DNA of 64,000 bases, taken from contig NZ_CP058554.1 of NCBI RefSeq assembly GCF_014109725.1, positions 1,426,001-1,490,000 of the forward strand, written 5' to 3'. Every line of letters begins with the position of its first letter. Within the stretch, counting starts at the first letter, position 1. The notes beneath the pieces are model-generated. The model was not told where the DNA came from, ran no database searches, and was given only the letters and a program-made list of their open reading frames with translations. Source of the DNA: Comamonas piscis (GTDB lineage Bacteria; Pseudomonadota; Gammaproteobacteria; Burkholderiales; Burkholderiaceae_C). Both the position numbers and the translations under genes were made by a program. Of the stretch, positions 17,142 through 25,016 are shown in pieces.

Positions 17142-18710
17142 TCAAGCCTGCAGGAACAAGCGGTAAGCCGGGTTCTGCGTCTCTTCGACCCAGGGGTAGC
17201 CCAGGTTGTTCAAGAACTGCTCAAAGGCCTGCGAGTCTTCCTGGGGCACTTGCATGCCGACGAGGATGCGGCCGTAATCGGCGCCCTGGTTGCGGTAGTG
17301 GAACAGCGAGATGTTCCAGTTGGGGGCCATCAGGCTCAGGAACTTGAACAGCGCGCCGGGCCGCTCGGGGAAGATGAAGCGCAGCAGGCGCTCATCCTGC
17401 GCGAGCTGCGAGCGGCCGCCCACCATATGGCGCACATGCTCCTTGGCCAGCTCGTCAAAGGTCAGGTCCAGCGCGTCAAAGCCGTTCTTTTGGAAGTTGC
17501 GGCAGATCTTTTCCGACTCGCCCTTGCTGTTGGTGGAGATGCCGACAAACACATGGGCGCGGCGGTCATCGCTGATGCGGTAGTTGAACTCGGTGACGCT
17601 GCGCGCGCCACCCGGCAGGTTACCGATGACTTCGCAGAAGCGCTTGAAGCTGCCCCGCTCCTCCGGGATGGTGACGGCAAACAGCGCTTCCTTTTCTTCG
17701 CCCACATCGGCCCGCTCGGCGACAAAGCGCAGGCGGTCAAAGTTCATGTTGGCGCCGCTCAGGATGGCGGCATAGGTCTCGCCCTTGGTCTTGTTCTTGG
17801 CGACATACTGCTTGATGCCGGCCACGGCCAGCGCGCCCGAGGGCTCGACGATGGAGCGGGTGTCGACAAAGATGTCCTTGATCGCGGCGCAGACCGAATC
17901 GGTATCGACGGTGATGTATTCATCGACCAGGCCGTGTGCCACGCGGAAGGTCTCTTCGCCCACCAGCTTGACCGCCGTGCCATCGGCAAACAGGCCCACA
18001 TCGTTCAGCGCCACGCGCTTGCCTTCGCGAGCGGATTGGATCATCGCGTCCGAATCGTTCATCTGCACGCCGATGACCTTGATCTCAGGCCGCACCGCCT
18101 TGATGTAGTTGGCCACGCCGGCAATCAGGCCGCCGCCGCCAATGGCGACAAACACGGCATTGAGCTGGGAGGAGCCGATTTTCTGCACCTGGCGCATGAT
18201 CTCCATCGCAATGGTGCCCTGGCCGGCGATCACATCCGGGTCGTCAAAGGGGTGGACAAAGGTGAGGTTCTGTTCCTTTTGCAGCTTGAGCGAGTGCTCA
18301 TAGGCATCGCTGAAGCTCTCGCCCGCCAGCACCACTTCGCCGCCCAGGCCCTTGACCGCATCGACCTTGAGCTGGGGCGTGGTGGTTGGCATCACGATCA
18401 CCGCGCGGGTGCCCAGGCGGTTGGCCGACAGCGCCACCCCTTGTGCGTGGTTGCCAGCTGATGCACAGATCACGCCCGCCTTGAGCTGCTCGGCCGTCAG
18501 GTGGGCCATCTTGTTGTAGGCGCCGCGCAGCTTGAAGCTGAACACCGGCTGCTGGTCTTCGCGCTTGAGCAGCACCTTGTTGTGCAGGCGGCGGCTGAGG
18601 TTCTTCGCAGGATCGAGGCCCGATTCAATGGCCACGTCATAGACACGCGCAGTCAGGATTTTCTTCAGGTAATCGGCCGGCGTCAGCGCGGCTGCAGTCT
18701 TGGAGGGCAT
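17142..18710 (-). CDS. ilvA: Threonine ammonia-lyase, biosynthetic
   Basis: PLP enzyme turning threonine into 2-oxobutanoate, the first step of isoleucine synthesis. The PLP lysine lies in FSFKLRGAYNKM, the phosphate-binding loop is in VAIGGGGLIAG, and two C-terminal ACT-like regulatory domains follow (about residues 335-520, KRFCEVIGNLPGGARSVTEFNYR, then FPERPGALFKFLSLM), so it should be the isoleucine-inhibited form. 522 residues, full length. The start ATG is at 18708-18710. A TATAGT element on the minus strand at 18856-18861 is a possible -10. Confidence 0.97.
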   Translation of the reverse strand: MPSKTAAALTPADYLKKILTARVYDVAIESGLDPAKNLSRRLHNKVLLKREDQQPVFSFKLRGAYNKMAHLTAEQLKAGVICASAGNHAQGVALSANRLGTRAVIVMPTTTPQLKVDAVKGLGGEVVLAGESFSDAYEHSLKLQKEQNLTFVHPFDDPDVIAGQGTIAMEIMRQVQKIGSSQLNAVFVAIGGGGLIAGVANYIKAVRPEIKVIGVQMNDSDAMIQSAREGKRVALNDVGLFADGTAVKLVGEETFRVAHGLVDEYITVDTDSVCAAIKDIFVDTRSIVEPSGALAVAGIKQYVAKNKTKGETYAAILSGANMNFDRLRFVAERADVGEEKEALFAVTIPEERGSFKRFCEVIGNLPGGARSVTEFNYRISDDRRAHVFVGISTNSKGESEKICRNFQKNGFDALDLTFDELAKEHVRHMVGGRSQLAQDERLLRFIFPERPGALFKFLSLMAPNWNISLFHYRNQGADYGRILVGMQVPQEDSQAFEQFLNNLGYPWVEETQNPAYRLFLQA

Positions 18711-18914
18711 AGGGGATGCACGCTAGAGAAAAGAGGCAACAACAAGGAGATGGCGCATGCGGATGGCGCCTGGCCCATGCGCCGACCCGCAGCGCAGGCG
18801 CGGGTAGCGGCATGGGCGGGAGCGGCAAGCATCTGGCTATGGGGGAGATCGCTGCACTATAACCGCTGGCGCTCACTGGAGCAGGCCAGGGGCAGATTGG
18901 CGGCGCCCGGGCAG

Positions 18915-18945
18915 AAAAAAAGCCCCTGATGTGAATCAGGGGCTT
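18915..18945 (-). terminator. Intrinsic terminator (minus strand)
   Basis: An 11-bp perfect stem with a four-base loop at 18920-18945, followed on the minus strand by a run of seven Ts. It cannot serve ilvA, which lies downstream of it on the same strand, so a transcript must begin between here and about 19.18 kb; this is the main support for the small RNA. Confidence 0.85.
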
Positions 18946-19031
18946 GAAACCACCATTTGAGAGGTGGAGGAGACAACTTGCATGCTGGTATCCACTTAGT
19001 TTGGCTTGGCCAGGCTGTGGAGCAGCAGATG
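18915..19031 (-). ncRNA. Candidate small RNA with strong intrinsic terminator
   Basis: Reading the minus strand, a TATACT -10-like element (19038-19043) would start a transcript near 19031. It contains a small hairpin (CCACC/GGTGG), an anti-Shine-Dalgarno-like segment TCTCCTCCACCTC, and ends in an 11-bp perfect stem (AAGCCCCTGAT paired with ATCAGGGGCTT) followed by seven Ts. No plausible reading frame fills it. The -35 is poor. The boundaries are estimates. Confidence 0.5.
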
Positions 19032-19180
19032 AGTCCGAGTATAGCGACGTTTCTGTTGCGATGCAGCAAAATAATGTGCGCAACCATTTTTTTCCCCAAT
19101 GCTGTTGATAGACAGCAACAAATGGCAGGGGTCAGGGCAGATCTGCCACACTGGCAGCGTCTGATTTTTGGAGTGTTGCA

Positions 19181-19630
19181 ATGGAATGCACGGTAACGTG
19201 GACAGGCGCCAGCGGCGCGCGTTCGGGAATGGGTTTTGTGGCCGAAACCGGCAGCGGCCATGTGGTGGCCATGGATGGCGCGCCCGATGCCGCCAACCCA
19301 GCCAACGGCGGCCAGAACTTCGCCGCCCGCCCGATGGAGCTGCTGCTGGCCGGCACCGGCGGCTGCACCGCCTATGACGTGGTGCTGATCCTCAAGCGCG
19401 GCCGCCACGATGTGAAGAACTGCACCGTGGCCCTGAAAGCCGAGCGCGCCGACACCGAGCCCAAGGTCTTCACCAAGATCCATATGCAGTTCACCGTCAC
19501 CGGCAAGGGCATCCCTGCCGCTGCAGTGGAGCGCGCGATTGCGATGAGCCATGAGAAATACTGCTCGGCCAGCATCATGCTGAGCAAAACGGCGGAGATC
19601 ACGACGGGGTTTGACTTGGTGGAAGCCTAA
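19181..19630 (+). CDS. OsmC-family protein
   Basis: 149-residue member of the OsmC/Ohr fold, nearest to the YhfA branch. OsmC proteins are usually thiol peroxidases; here one conserved-type Cys lies in GGCTAYDVVLIL and the second in HEKYCSASIML, the expected helix positions, so peroxide reduction is possible. The ATG at 19181 begins MECTVTWTGASG. Its function within the YhfA branch is not established. Single gene with its own terminator. Confidence 0.88.
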   Translation: MECTVTWTGASGARSGMGFVAETGSGHVVAMDGAPDAANPANGGQNFAARPMELLLAGTGGCTAYDVVLILKRGRHDVKNCTVALKAERADTEPKVFTKIHMQFTVTGKGIPAAAVERAIAMSHEKYCSASIMLSKTAEITTGFDLVEA

Positions 19631-19668
19631 AGCTGCTCCCGTTTAGATACGCTGCGATAGCCGCATGT

Positions 19669-19690
19669 AACCGCCTTCGTGGCGGTTTTT
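19669..19690 (+). terminator. Intrinsic terminator after the OsmC-family gene
   Basis: AACCGCC pairs with GGCGGTT around TTCGT and is followed by Ts, 38 bases after the stop codon. Confidence 0.8.
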
Positions 19691-19756
19691 GCATGCTGGA
19701 TTTCTGCAGGCATGCCATACCTTAGGTGCCTCTGCTTATCTTTACATTCAGCAGCT

Positions 19757-20377
19757 CTATATACGGTGCGCAGTCACCGTCATCACCTTGGAGGCGATCT
19801 TCATCAGCATGCGGGCGGGCAGGGGTACGGGCAAGGCGCCTGCATCCACCGCAGCGGCGGCGTGGCGCTCTTCGTCGGCTTTCATCTGGCTGACGACGGC
19901 GCGCGACGGCGCATCATGCACGGGTAGCAGCTCCAGGTGGGACTGCAGATGCAAAGAGACCTGGTTTTCTGTTTCTTCGACAAAACCTAGGCTGGCGCGG
20001 TCGCTGACCTTGGCGGCTACGGTGCCAATCAAGAAGGCGCCGGCAAACCACAGTGGATTGAGGATGCTGGGGCGCTCACCCAAGTCTTGCAGGCGCTGGT
20101 GCGTCCAGGCCAAGTGGTCCATCTCTTCTTGCGCGGCCTCCAGCAGGTGTTCGCGCAGCTGCTCGTCGCGGGTCACCATGGCTTGGGCGGTGTAGAGCGC
20201 CTGGGCGCAGACCTCACCCACATGGTTGACGCGCATATAGGAAGCAGAAAGTTTTTTCTCCTCCGCACTGAGGTCGGCCTCGGGGATGCCCGTAGCCGGC
20301 GAGGGATGCGCCGCATGCGGCGTTGCGAACAGGGTACGCAGGGCGGTATCTGCCGCGCTAAGGAGTCGATCTTGCAT
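19757..20377 (-). CDS. coq7: 2-polyprenyl-3-methyl-6-methoxy-1,4-benzoquinone monooxygenase (Coq7)
   Basis: Di-iron hydroxylase of ubiquinone synthesis. The ligand motifs are visible in a four-helix bundle: MRVNHVGEVCAQALY, EEMDHLAWTHQRL, FVEETENQVSLHL and MKADEERHA. The start ATG is at 20375-20377; the frame continues upstream but has no family similarity. 206 residues. Convergent with the OsmC-family gene and divergent from the porin gene. Peripheral inner-membrane location is known for the family. Confidence 0.95.
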   Translation of the reverse strand: MQDRLLSAADTALRTLFATPHAAHPSPATGIPEADLSAEEKKLSASYMRVNHVGEVCAQALYTAQAMVTRDEQLREHLLEAAQEEMDHLAWTHQRLQDLGERPSILNPLWFAGAFLIGTVAAKVSDRASLGFVEETENQVSLHLQSHLELLPVHDAPSRAVVSQMKADEERHAAAAVDAGALPVPLPARMLMKIASKVMTVTAHRI

Positions 20378-20700
20378 AGATTGCCATGCTAACCAGTAGA
20401 ATACACCCCGCTGCAAACATGGCGAATCTCCTCTGAAACGGCTTGTTTTGCAGCAAATTTTTGTCGAAAAATAGGACGGCTGCTGACATTCGTTAAACGT
20501 TGCACTCAAGCAACGATTTGCAGCGAATAGCTCTTCATGTGGGGGAATTTGTTTGCGCAACCGCCTGCGGTCTGTTGAAATAGAGAGAACTTCCACACTA
20601 GGAGGTTGGCGCGGGAGCAGGTAGAAGTTGTGCAGAACCGTGAGGCTGACATTAACCCCCCCGTACCAGCGCCGTCTGTTAAACCTTGGAGTAACTCGCA
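20378..20700. other. Intergenic control region between coq7 and the porin gene
   Basis: 323 bases without a credible gene. It must hold the coq7 promoter on one strand and the strong porin promoter on the other. The porin leader is AT-richer than its surroundings, and a TTGGAGTAACTC segment just before the porin ATG is a good ribosome-binding site. I could not fix the -35/-10 elements with confidence. Confidence 0.5.
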
Positions 20701-21756
20701 ATGAAAAAATCTCTTGTTGCCTTGGCAGTGCTGGCCGCTTCCGGCGCCGCAATGGCTCAATCTTCCGTGACCCTGTTCGGTATCGTTGATGCTGGCGTGA
20801 CCTACGCTAAGACCAGCGGTGGCGAAAGCAACTACGGTCTGACCAATTCCGGTAACGCCACCAGCCGTCTGGGCTTCCGCGGCGTGGAAGATCTGGGCGG
20901 CGGTCTGAAGGCTGGTTTCTGGCTGGAAGGCGCAATCCAGAACGACAGCGGTACCGCTTCCGGCGGCGGCGCTGCAGGTCCTGGCTTCGAGTTCAAGCGT
21001 CGTTCCACCGTGTCCCTGATGGGCAACTTCGGTGAAGTGCGTCTGGGTCGCGAACTGACCGCAGCTTACAACACCGTGTCTGGCTACGACGTGTTCGGCC
21101 AGGTCGGTATCGGCCAAAACTTCAGCTTCGGCAACGGCACCTACGGCTTCGGCGACCCAGTTCGCGTTGGCAACATGGTTTCGTACTACACCCCTAACAT
21201 GTCCGGCTTCACCGCTGGCGTGAACTACGGCTTCGGCGAAACCGCTGGTGACAGCTCCGCTAAGCGTTACATCGGCGTGTCCGCTGGTTACAACAACGGC
21301 CCTCTGAGCGCCGGTATTGCTTACGACCAGCAAAACGATCCTACCGCCAGCTTCGAAAAGGCTCAAGGTCTGGGTCTGGGCGCTGCTTACAACTTCGGCG
21401 CTTTCAAGCTGTCGGGTCTGATCCGTCAAGTGCAAAGCACCCCAGTGGGTGGTGGCAGCAAGGCTAAGTTCCAGTCCGCTGGTCTGGGCGCAACGGCTGC
21501 TGTCGGCGCTGCTGGCGAAGCACGTCTGGCTTACAACTACTACGACAACAAGGAAATCGAAGGCAAGGCTCACCAGCTGTCGCTGGGCTATGTCCACAAC
21601 CTGTCGAAGCGCACCGCTCTGTACGGCACCTACGCTTTCCTGAAGAACCAGAAGAGCGAAACCATGAGCCTGTCGGCTAATGGCCTGGGTATCGATCCAG
21701 CTGGTGCTGGCAAGAACCAAAACGCTATCACCGTTGGTGTGCGTCACGCTTTCTAA
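20701..21756 (+). CDS. Outer-membrane porin (Omp32 / Gram-negative porin family)
   Basis: Sixteen-stranded trimeric general porin of the type abundant in Comamonadaceae. Signal peptide MKKSLVALAVLAASGAAMAQ, then SSVTLFGIVDAGV, the standard first strand; the chain ends in the Phe-terminated strand AITVGVRHAF needed for BAM recognition. 351 residues. Codon use differs from the neighbours: GGT, GCT, CGT, AAC and CTG dominate, as in highly expressed genes, and the region is less GC-rich. It is followed by a strong terminator. Confidence 0.96.
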   Translation: MKKSLVALAVLAASGAAMAQSSVTLFGIVDAGVTYAKTSGGESNYGLTNSGNATSRLGFRGVEDLGGGLKAGFWLEGAIQNDSGTASGGGAAGPGFEFKRRSTVSLMGNFGEVRLGRELTAAYNTVSGYDVFGQVGIGQNFSFGNGTYGFGDPVRVGNMVSYYTPNMSGFTAGVNYGFGETAGDSSAKRYIGVSAGYNNGPLSAGIAYDQQNDPTASFEKAQGLGLGAAYNFGAFKLSGLIRQVQSTPVGGGSKAKFQSAGLGATAAVGAAGEARLAYNYYDNKEIEGKAHQLSLGYVHNLSKRTALYGTYAFLKNQKSETMSLSANGLGIDPAGAGKNQNAITVGVRHAF

Positions 21757-21795
21757 TGAATGGCTAGGGTTTCCTAGCTACTCAACCTGAAAAGC

Positions 21796-21826
21796 AAAAA
21801 AGCCCGTCGCAAGACGGGCTTTTTTT
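21796..21826 (+). terminator. Intrinsic terminator of the porin gene
   Basis: AGCCCGTC and GACGGGCT form an 8-bp stem around GCAA, flanked by an A-run and a T-run, so it could work in both directions. Confidence 0.92.
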
Positions 21827-22298
21827 ATGCCTGTTCGTAGCATGCAGTTCAGCGGATGCAATGCGCGTTGCATCCCTCGTTGCCGCAGCACCAGGGATTG
21901 CTCGCGCGCCTGCAGGCATAAAGCCCATGCGGAGGCTGAGCCCTGGATCTGCTTTAAACCGAGCGTTGCCCTTCCTTGCTGCCAACGCTTGAGGCAGTTG
22001 CCCCGCGCCTTGTGGCAACCTGCATACATGCAGCACCCTGTATCGCTGCTGATAGACCCCAAGATGCAGCTGTATCGCTTTTTTCTGGCTGCAGAGCGCA
22101 GCGGCCGGTGTGGTCTTGCGATGCTGGCGTTTCCCAATTTGGCAGACGAAGCTGCGTTTTGCCCGACAAAACACCTGCTTTTGCCCATCACATAACAGAA
22201 ATAAACAGCACTCGGGAATATCCCCGCCCTGGGGGAAGCACCATGCGGAAGATCGGTTCCTTGCGGCATAGTGAAGCACTACTATTCTGCGAGGACTT
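21827..22298. other. Unassigned intergenic region before the first ABC binding protein
   Basis: About 470 bases with no convincing gene; frames on the minus strand lack recognisable protein features. The GC content is lower than in the flanking genes. At 21854-21875 it holds a perfect 8-bp inverted repeat, GGATGCAA and TTGCATCC, spaced by six bases. The last 100 bases are presumably the promoter and leader of the 22299 gene. Confidence 0.5.
21854..21875. repeat. Perfect 8-bp inverted repeat
   Basis: GGATGCAA-N6-TTGCATCC, 28 bases past the porin terminator. It may be an operator; no protein can be named. Confidence 0.5.
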
Positions 22299-23879
22299 AT
22301 GAAACAGCCTTCTCTTGCTCTGGTTGCGATAGCGGTTGCCGCCGTTTTGTCAGCTGGCGTGGCCCAGGCCAAGCCCTTCAAGTGGGCCAGCCAGGCTGAT
22401 GTCGCCAGCTGGGATATCCATGCCCAAAACAATGGCCTGCACAACGCCATTCATCCCTACGTCTACGAAACCCTGGTCACCTACAACAGCAAGACCTTCG
22501 CGGTTGAACCTTTGCTGGCCACGTCGTGGAAGGAAGTCAGCCCCAAGCAGATGCGCTTTGCCTTGCGCCAGGGCGTGAAGTTCCAGGATGGTTCGAGCTT
22601 CACCGCTGACGATGCCGTGTTCTCGATCACCCGTGCCATGGCCAAGACCTCGAACTATGGCCCCTTTGTGCAGGGCATCGAGAAGGTCGTCAAGGTCGAT
22701 GACGGCACCATCGATATCTTCATGGTGGACCCCAACCCCGTGTTGCTGCGCCAGATGACCGAGCTGCGCATGATGAGCAAGGCCTGGTCGGAGAAAAACA
22801 AGTCCACCGAACCCATGGACATCAAGAAGGCCGACGAGAACTTTGCCCACCGCAACGCGATGGGTACCGGCCCCTTCATCCTCGAATCCTGGCAGCCCGA
22901 TGTGCGCATGGTGCTTAAGAAGAACCCCAATTGGTGGGGCCAGATGCCGGGCAATGTGAGCTCCATCACCTACACCCCCATCAAGTCGGCCCCCACCCGC
23001 ATGGCGGCGCTGCTGTCGGGTGAGGTCGATATGATCCTCGACCCGACCCCGCAAGACCTGAACCGCCTGCGTGCCAGTCCGGATCTGAAGATCCTCGAAG
23101 GCCTGGAAAACCGCACGATTTTCTTTGGCATGGACCAGTTCCGCGACGAGCTGCCCGGCTCCAGCGTCAAAGGCAAGAACCCGCTCAAGGAGCAGAAGGT
23201 GCGCCAGGCGCTCTACCAGTCCATCGACATCCAGGCCATCACCAAGACCATCCTGCGTGGCTTGGGCAAGCCCACCGGAACCTTGGTCGCTCCGCAGGTC
23301 AATGGCTGGACGGAGACAGTGGGCCAGCGCCTGCCCTACAACCAGGATGCCGCCAAAAAGCTGCTGGTTGAGGCTGGCTACCCCGACGGCTTTGAAGTGG
23401 ACTTTGCCTGCCCCAACAACCGCTACATCAGCGACGAGGCCATCTGCCAAGCCGTCACCGCGATGTGGGCCAAGATTGGGGTCAAGGCCAAGCTGCGCAC
23501 CCTACCGATGGTCACCTACTTCCCGATGATTCAGCGCAACGAAGCCAGCATTTACATGCTCGGCTGGGGTGTGCCCACCTTCGACTCTCTCTACAGCCTG
23601 CAGTCGCTGGTGCGCAGCGTCGGCAAGGGCGGGGACGGCAACTACAATGTCGGCCGCTACAGCAACGAGCGCATGGATTACCTGGTAGACCGCGTCAAGA
23701 CAGAAACCGACCAGCCGGTGCGCACCCGCATGCTGACCGAGGGGCTGCAGCTGTCCAACGACACGGTCTCGCACCTGCCGTTGTATGACCAGGTGATCCC
23801 TTGGGCGATGAAGAAAAACATCGACCTGGTACACCGTGCAGACAACCGGATCGATATCAAATTGGTCACGGTGCGCTGA
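22299..23879 (+). CDS. Peptide-type ABC transporter substrate-binding protein (SBP family 5), copy 1
   Basis: Periplasmic receptor of a DppA/OppA-like importer, 526 residues. Signal peptide MKQPSLALVAIAVAAVLSAGVAQA, then a class-C binding-protein fold with the usual stretches LRQGVKFQDGSSFTADDAVFS, GTGPFILESWQP and KVRQALYQSIDIQAI. It resembles the binding protein at 26287 (shared SSVKGKNP, VRQA and YPDGF segments), so the two are probably a duplicated pair. A terminator follows, leaving this gene partly separate from the permeases downstream, as is common for binding proteins made in excess. Confidence 0.93.
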   Translation: MKQPSLALVAIAVAAVLSAGVAQAKPFKWASQADVASWDIHAQNNGLHNAIHPYVYETLVTYNSKTFAVEPLLATSWKEVSPKQMRFALRQGVKFQDGSSFTADDAVFSITRAMAKTSNYGPFVQGIEKVVKVDDGTIDIFMVDPNPVLLRQMTELRMMSKAWSEKNKSTEPMDIKKADENFAHRNAMGTGPFILESWQPDVRMVLKKNPNWWGQMPGNVSSITYTPIKSAPTRMAALLSGEVDMILDPTPQDLNRLRASPDLKILEGLENRTIFFGMDQFRDELPGSSVKGKNPLKEQKVRQALYQSIDIQAITKTILRGLGKPTGTLVAPQVNGWTETVGQRLPYNQDAAKKLLVEAGYPDGFEVDFACPNNRYISDEAICQAVTAMWAKIGVKAKLRTLPMVTYFPMIQRNEASIYMLGWGVPTFDSLYSLQSLVRSVGKGGDGNYNVGRYSNERMDYLVDRVKTETDQPVRTRMLTEGLQLSNDTVSHLPLYDQVIPWAMKKNIDLVHRADNRIDIKLVTVR

Positions 23880-23899
23880 TCTGTGGCGAGTGGTTTCCA

Positions 23900-23933
23900 G
23901 GCTCGCTGCCCCTAACGGTGGCGGGCCTTTTTA
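23900..23933 (+). terminator. Intrinsic terminator after the first binding protein
   Basis: An 11-bp GC-rich stem with a few G-T wobbles (GGCTCGCTGCC with GGTGGCGGGCC), followed by TTTTT. Likely partial, lowering expression of the following transport genes. Confidence 0.7.
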
Positions 23934-24034
23934 TAAAAAGCGATAGAGGATAGGCAGACAACACGGGTGCTAGGGATGCTCTGCAGAGAGTCCCTTAGGC
24001 ACCTTCCCTCTGTTTGTCACGATGAGAGTCAGCC

Positions 24035-25015
24035 ATGTTTGCATTCATATTGCGCCGATTGATACAGGCGGTGATCGTGATGATCGCCGTGGCGTTCATT
24101 TCCTTCATGTTGTTCCAGTATGTCGGTGACCCGGTCACCTTCTTGCTGGGCCAGGATGCCACCCCACAGCAGATTGCCGAACTGCGCAGCGCGCTGGGGC
24201 TGGACAAACCCTTCTTTGTGCAGTTCTGGCACTTTCTGGTGAATGCCGCCCAAGGCGAATTTGGCATCAGCCTGCGCCAAGGGGCCAAGGTGTCTTCGTT
24301 GATTGCTGAGCGCTTCCCGGCGACCTTTGAGCTGGCCATGGTGGCCGCCTTGCTGGCGCTGGTGGTAGGGGTGCCGATGGGCGTGTATGCAGCGCTGCGC
24401 CGGGGCAGCTTCATGAGCCAGATGTTCATGACCTTGTCCTTGCTAGGTGTGTCCCTGCCCACCTTCCTGATCGGCATCTTGCTGATTTTGATTTTCTCGG
24501 TGCATCTGGGATGGTTCCCCAGCTTTGGCCGTGGCACCACCATGCAACTGGGCTTTTGGAGCACGGGCCTGCTGAGCGCCAAGGGCTGGCACCACATCAT
24601 TCTGCCGGCCATCACCCTGGCCATTTTCCAGCTCACCTTGATCATGCGCCTGGTGCGTGCCGAGATGCTGGAGGTGCTGCGCACCGACTACATCAAGTTC
24701 GCCAAGGCGCGGGGCCTGAGCAACCGCACCATCTACTTTGGCCATGCGCTGAAGAACACCTTGGTGCCGGTGATGACCATCACCGGTTTGCAGCTGGGAG
24801 GCCTGATTGCCTTCGCCATCATCACCGAGACGGTGTTCCAGTGGCCCGGCATGGGCCTGCTGTTCATCCAGGCGGTGACCTTTGCCGATATCCCGGTCAT
24901 GGCGGCCTACCTCTGCCTGATTGCGCTGATTTTTGTGGTCATCAACCTGGTGGTCGATCTGTTGTACTTCGCCGTTGATCCGCGTTTGCGCGTCGAGAAG
25001 TCGGGAGGCCATTGA
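24035..25015 (+). CDS. Peptide-type ABC transporter permease (DppB-like)
   Basis: 326-residue inner-membrane permease with the family N-terminus FAFILRRLIQAVIVMIAVAFISF and the EAA coupling loop in DYIKFAKARGLSNRTIYFGHALKNTL, which contacts the ATPase. About six membrane segments. The stop TGA lies one base before the ATG of the next gene, so the two are translationally coupled. Its partner permease is at 27911. Confidence 0.95.
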   Translation: MFAFILRRLIQAVIVMIAVAFISFMLFQYVGDPVTFLLGQDATPQQIAELRSALGLDKPFFVQFWHFLVNAAQGEFGISLRQGAKVSSLIAERFPATFELAMVAALLALVVGVPMGVYAALRRGSFMSQMFMTLSLLGVSLPTFLIGILLILIFSVHLGWFPSFGRGTTMQLGFWSTGLLSAKGWHHIILPAITLAIFQLTLIMRLVRAEMLEVLRTDYIKFAKARGLSNRTIYFGHALKNTLVPVMTITGLQLGGLIAFAIITETVFQWPGMGLLFIQAVTFADIPVMAAYLCLIALIFVVINLVVDLLYFAVDPRLRVEKSGGH

Positions 25016-25016
25016 G

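Noticed and set aside
20378..20752. N-terminal extension of the Coq7 frame to 20752
   Set aside because: The added 125 residues have no family match, run into the porin gene on the other strand, and the ATG at 20375-20377 gives a normal Coq7.
20506..21747. A 413-codon frame antisense to the porin
   Set aside because: It mirrors the porin's third-position bias, has no ribosome-binding site or family features, and the porin assignment is certain.
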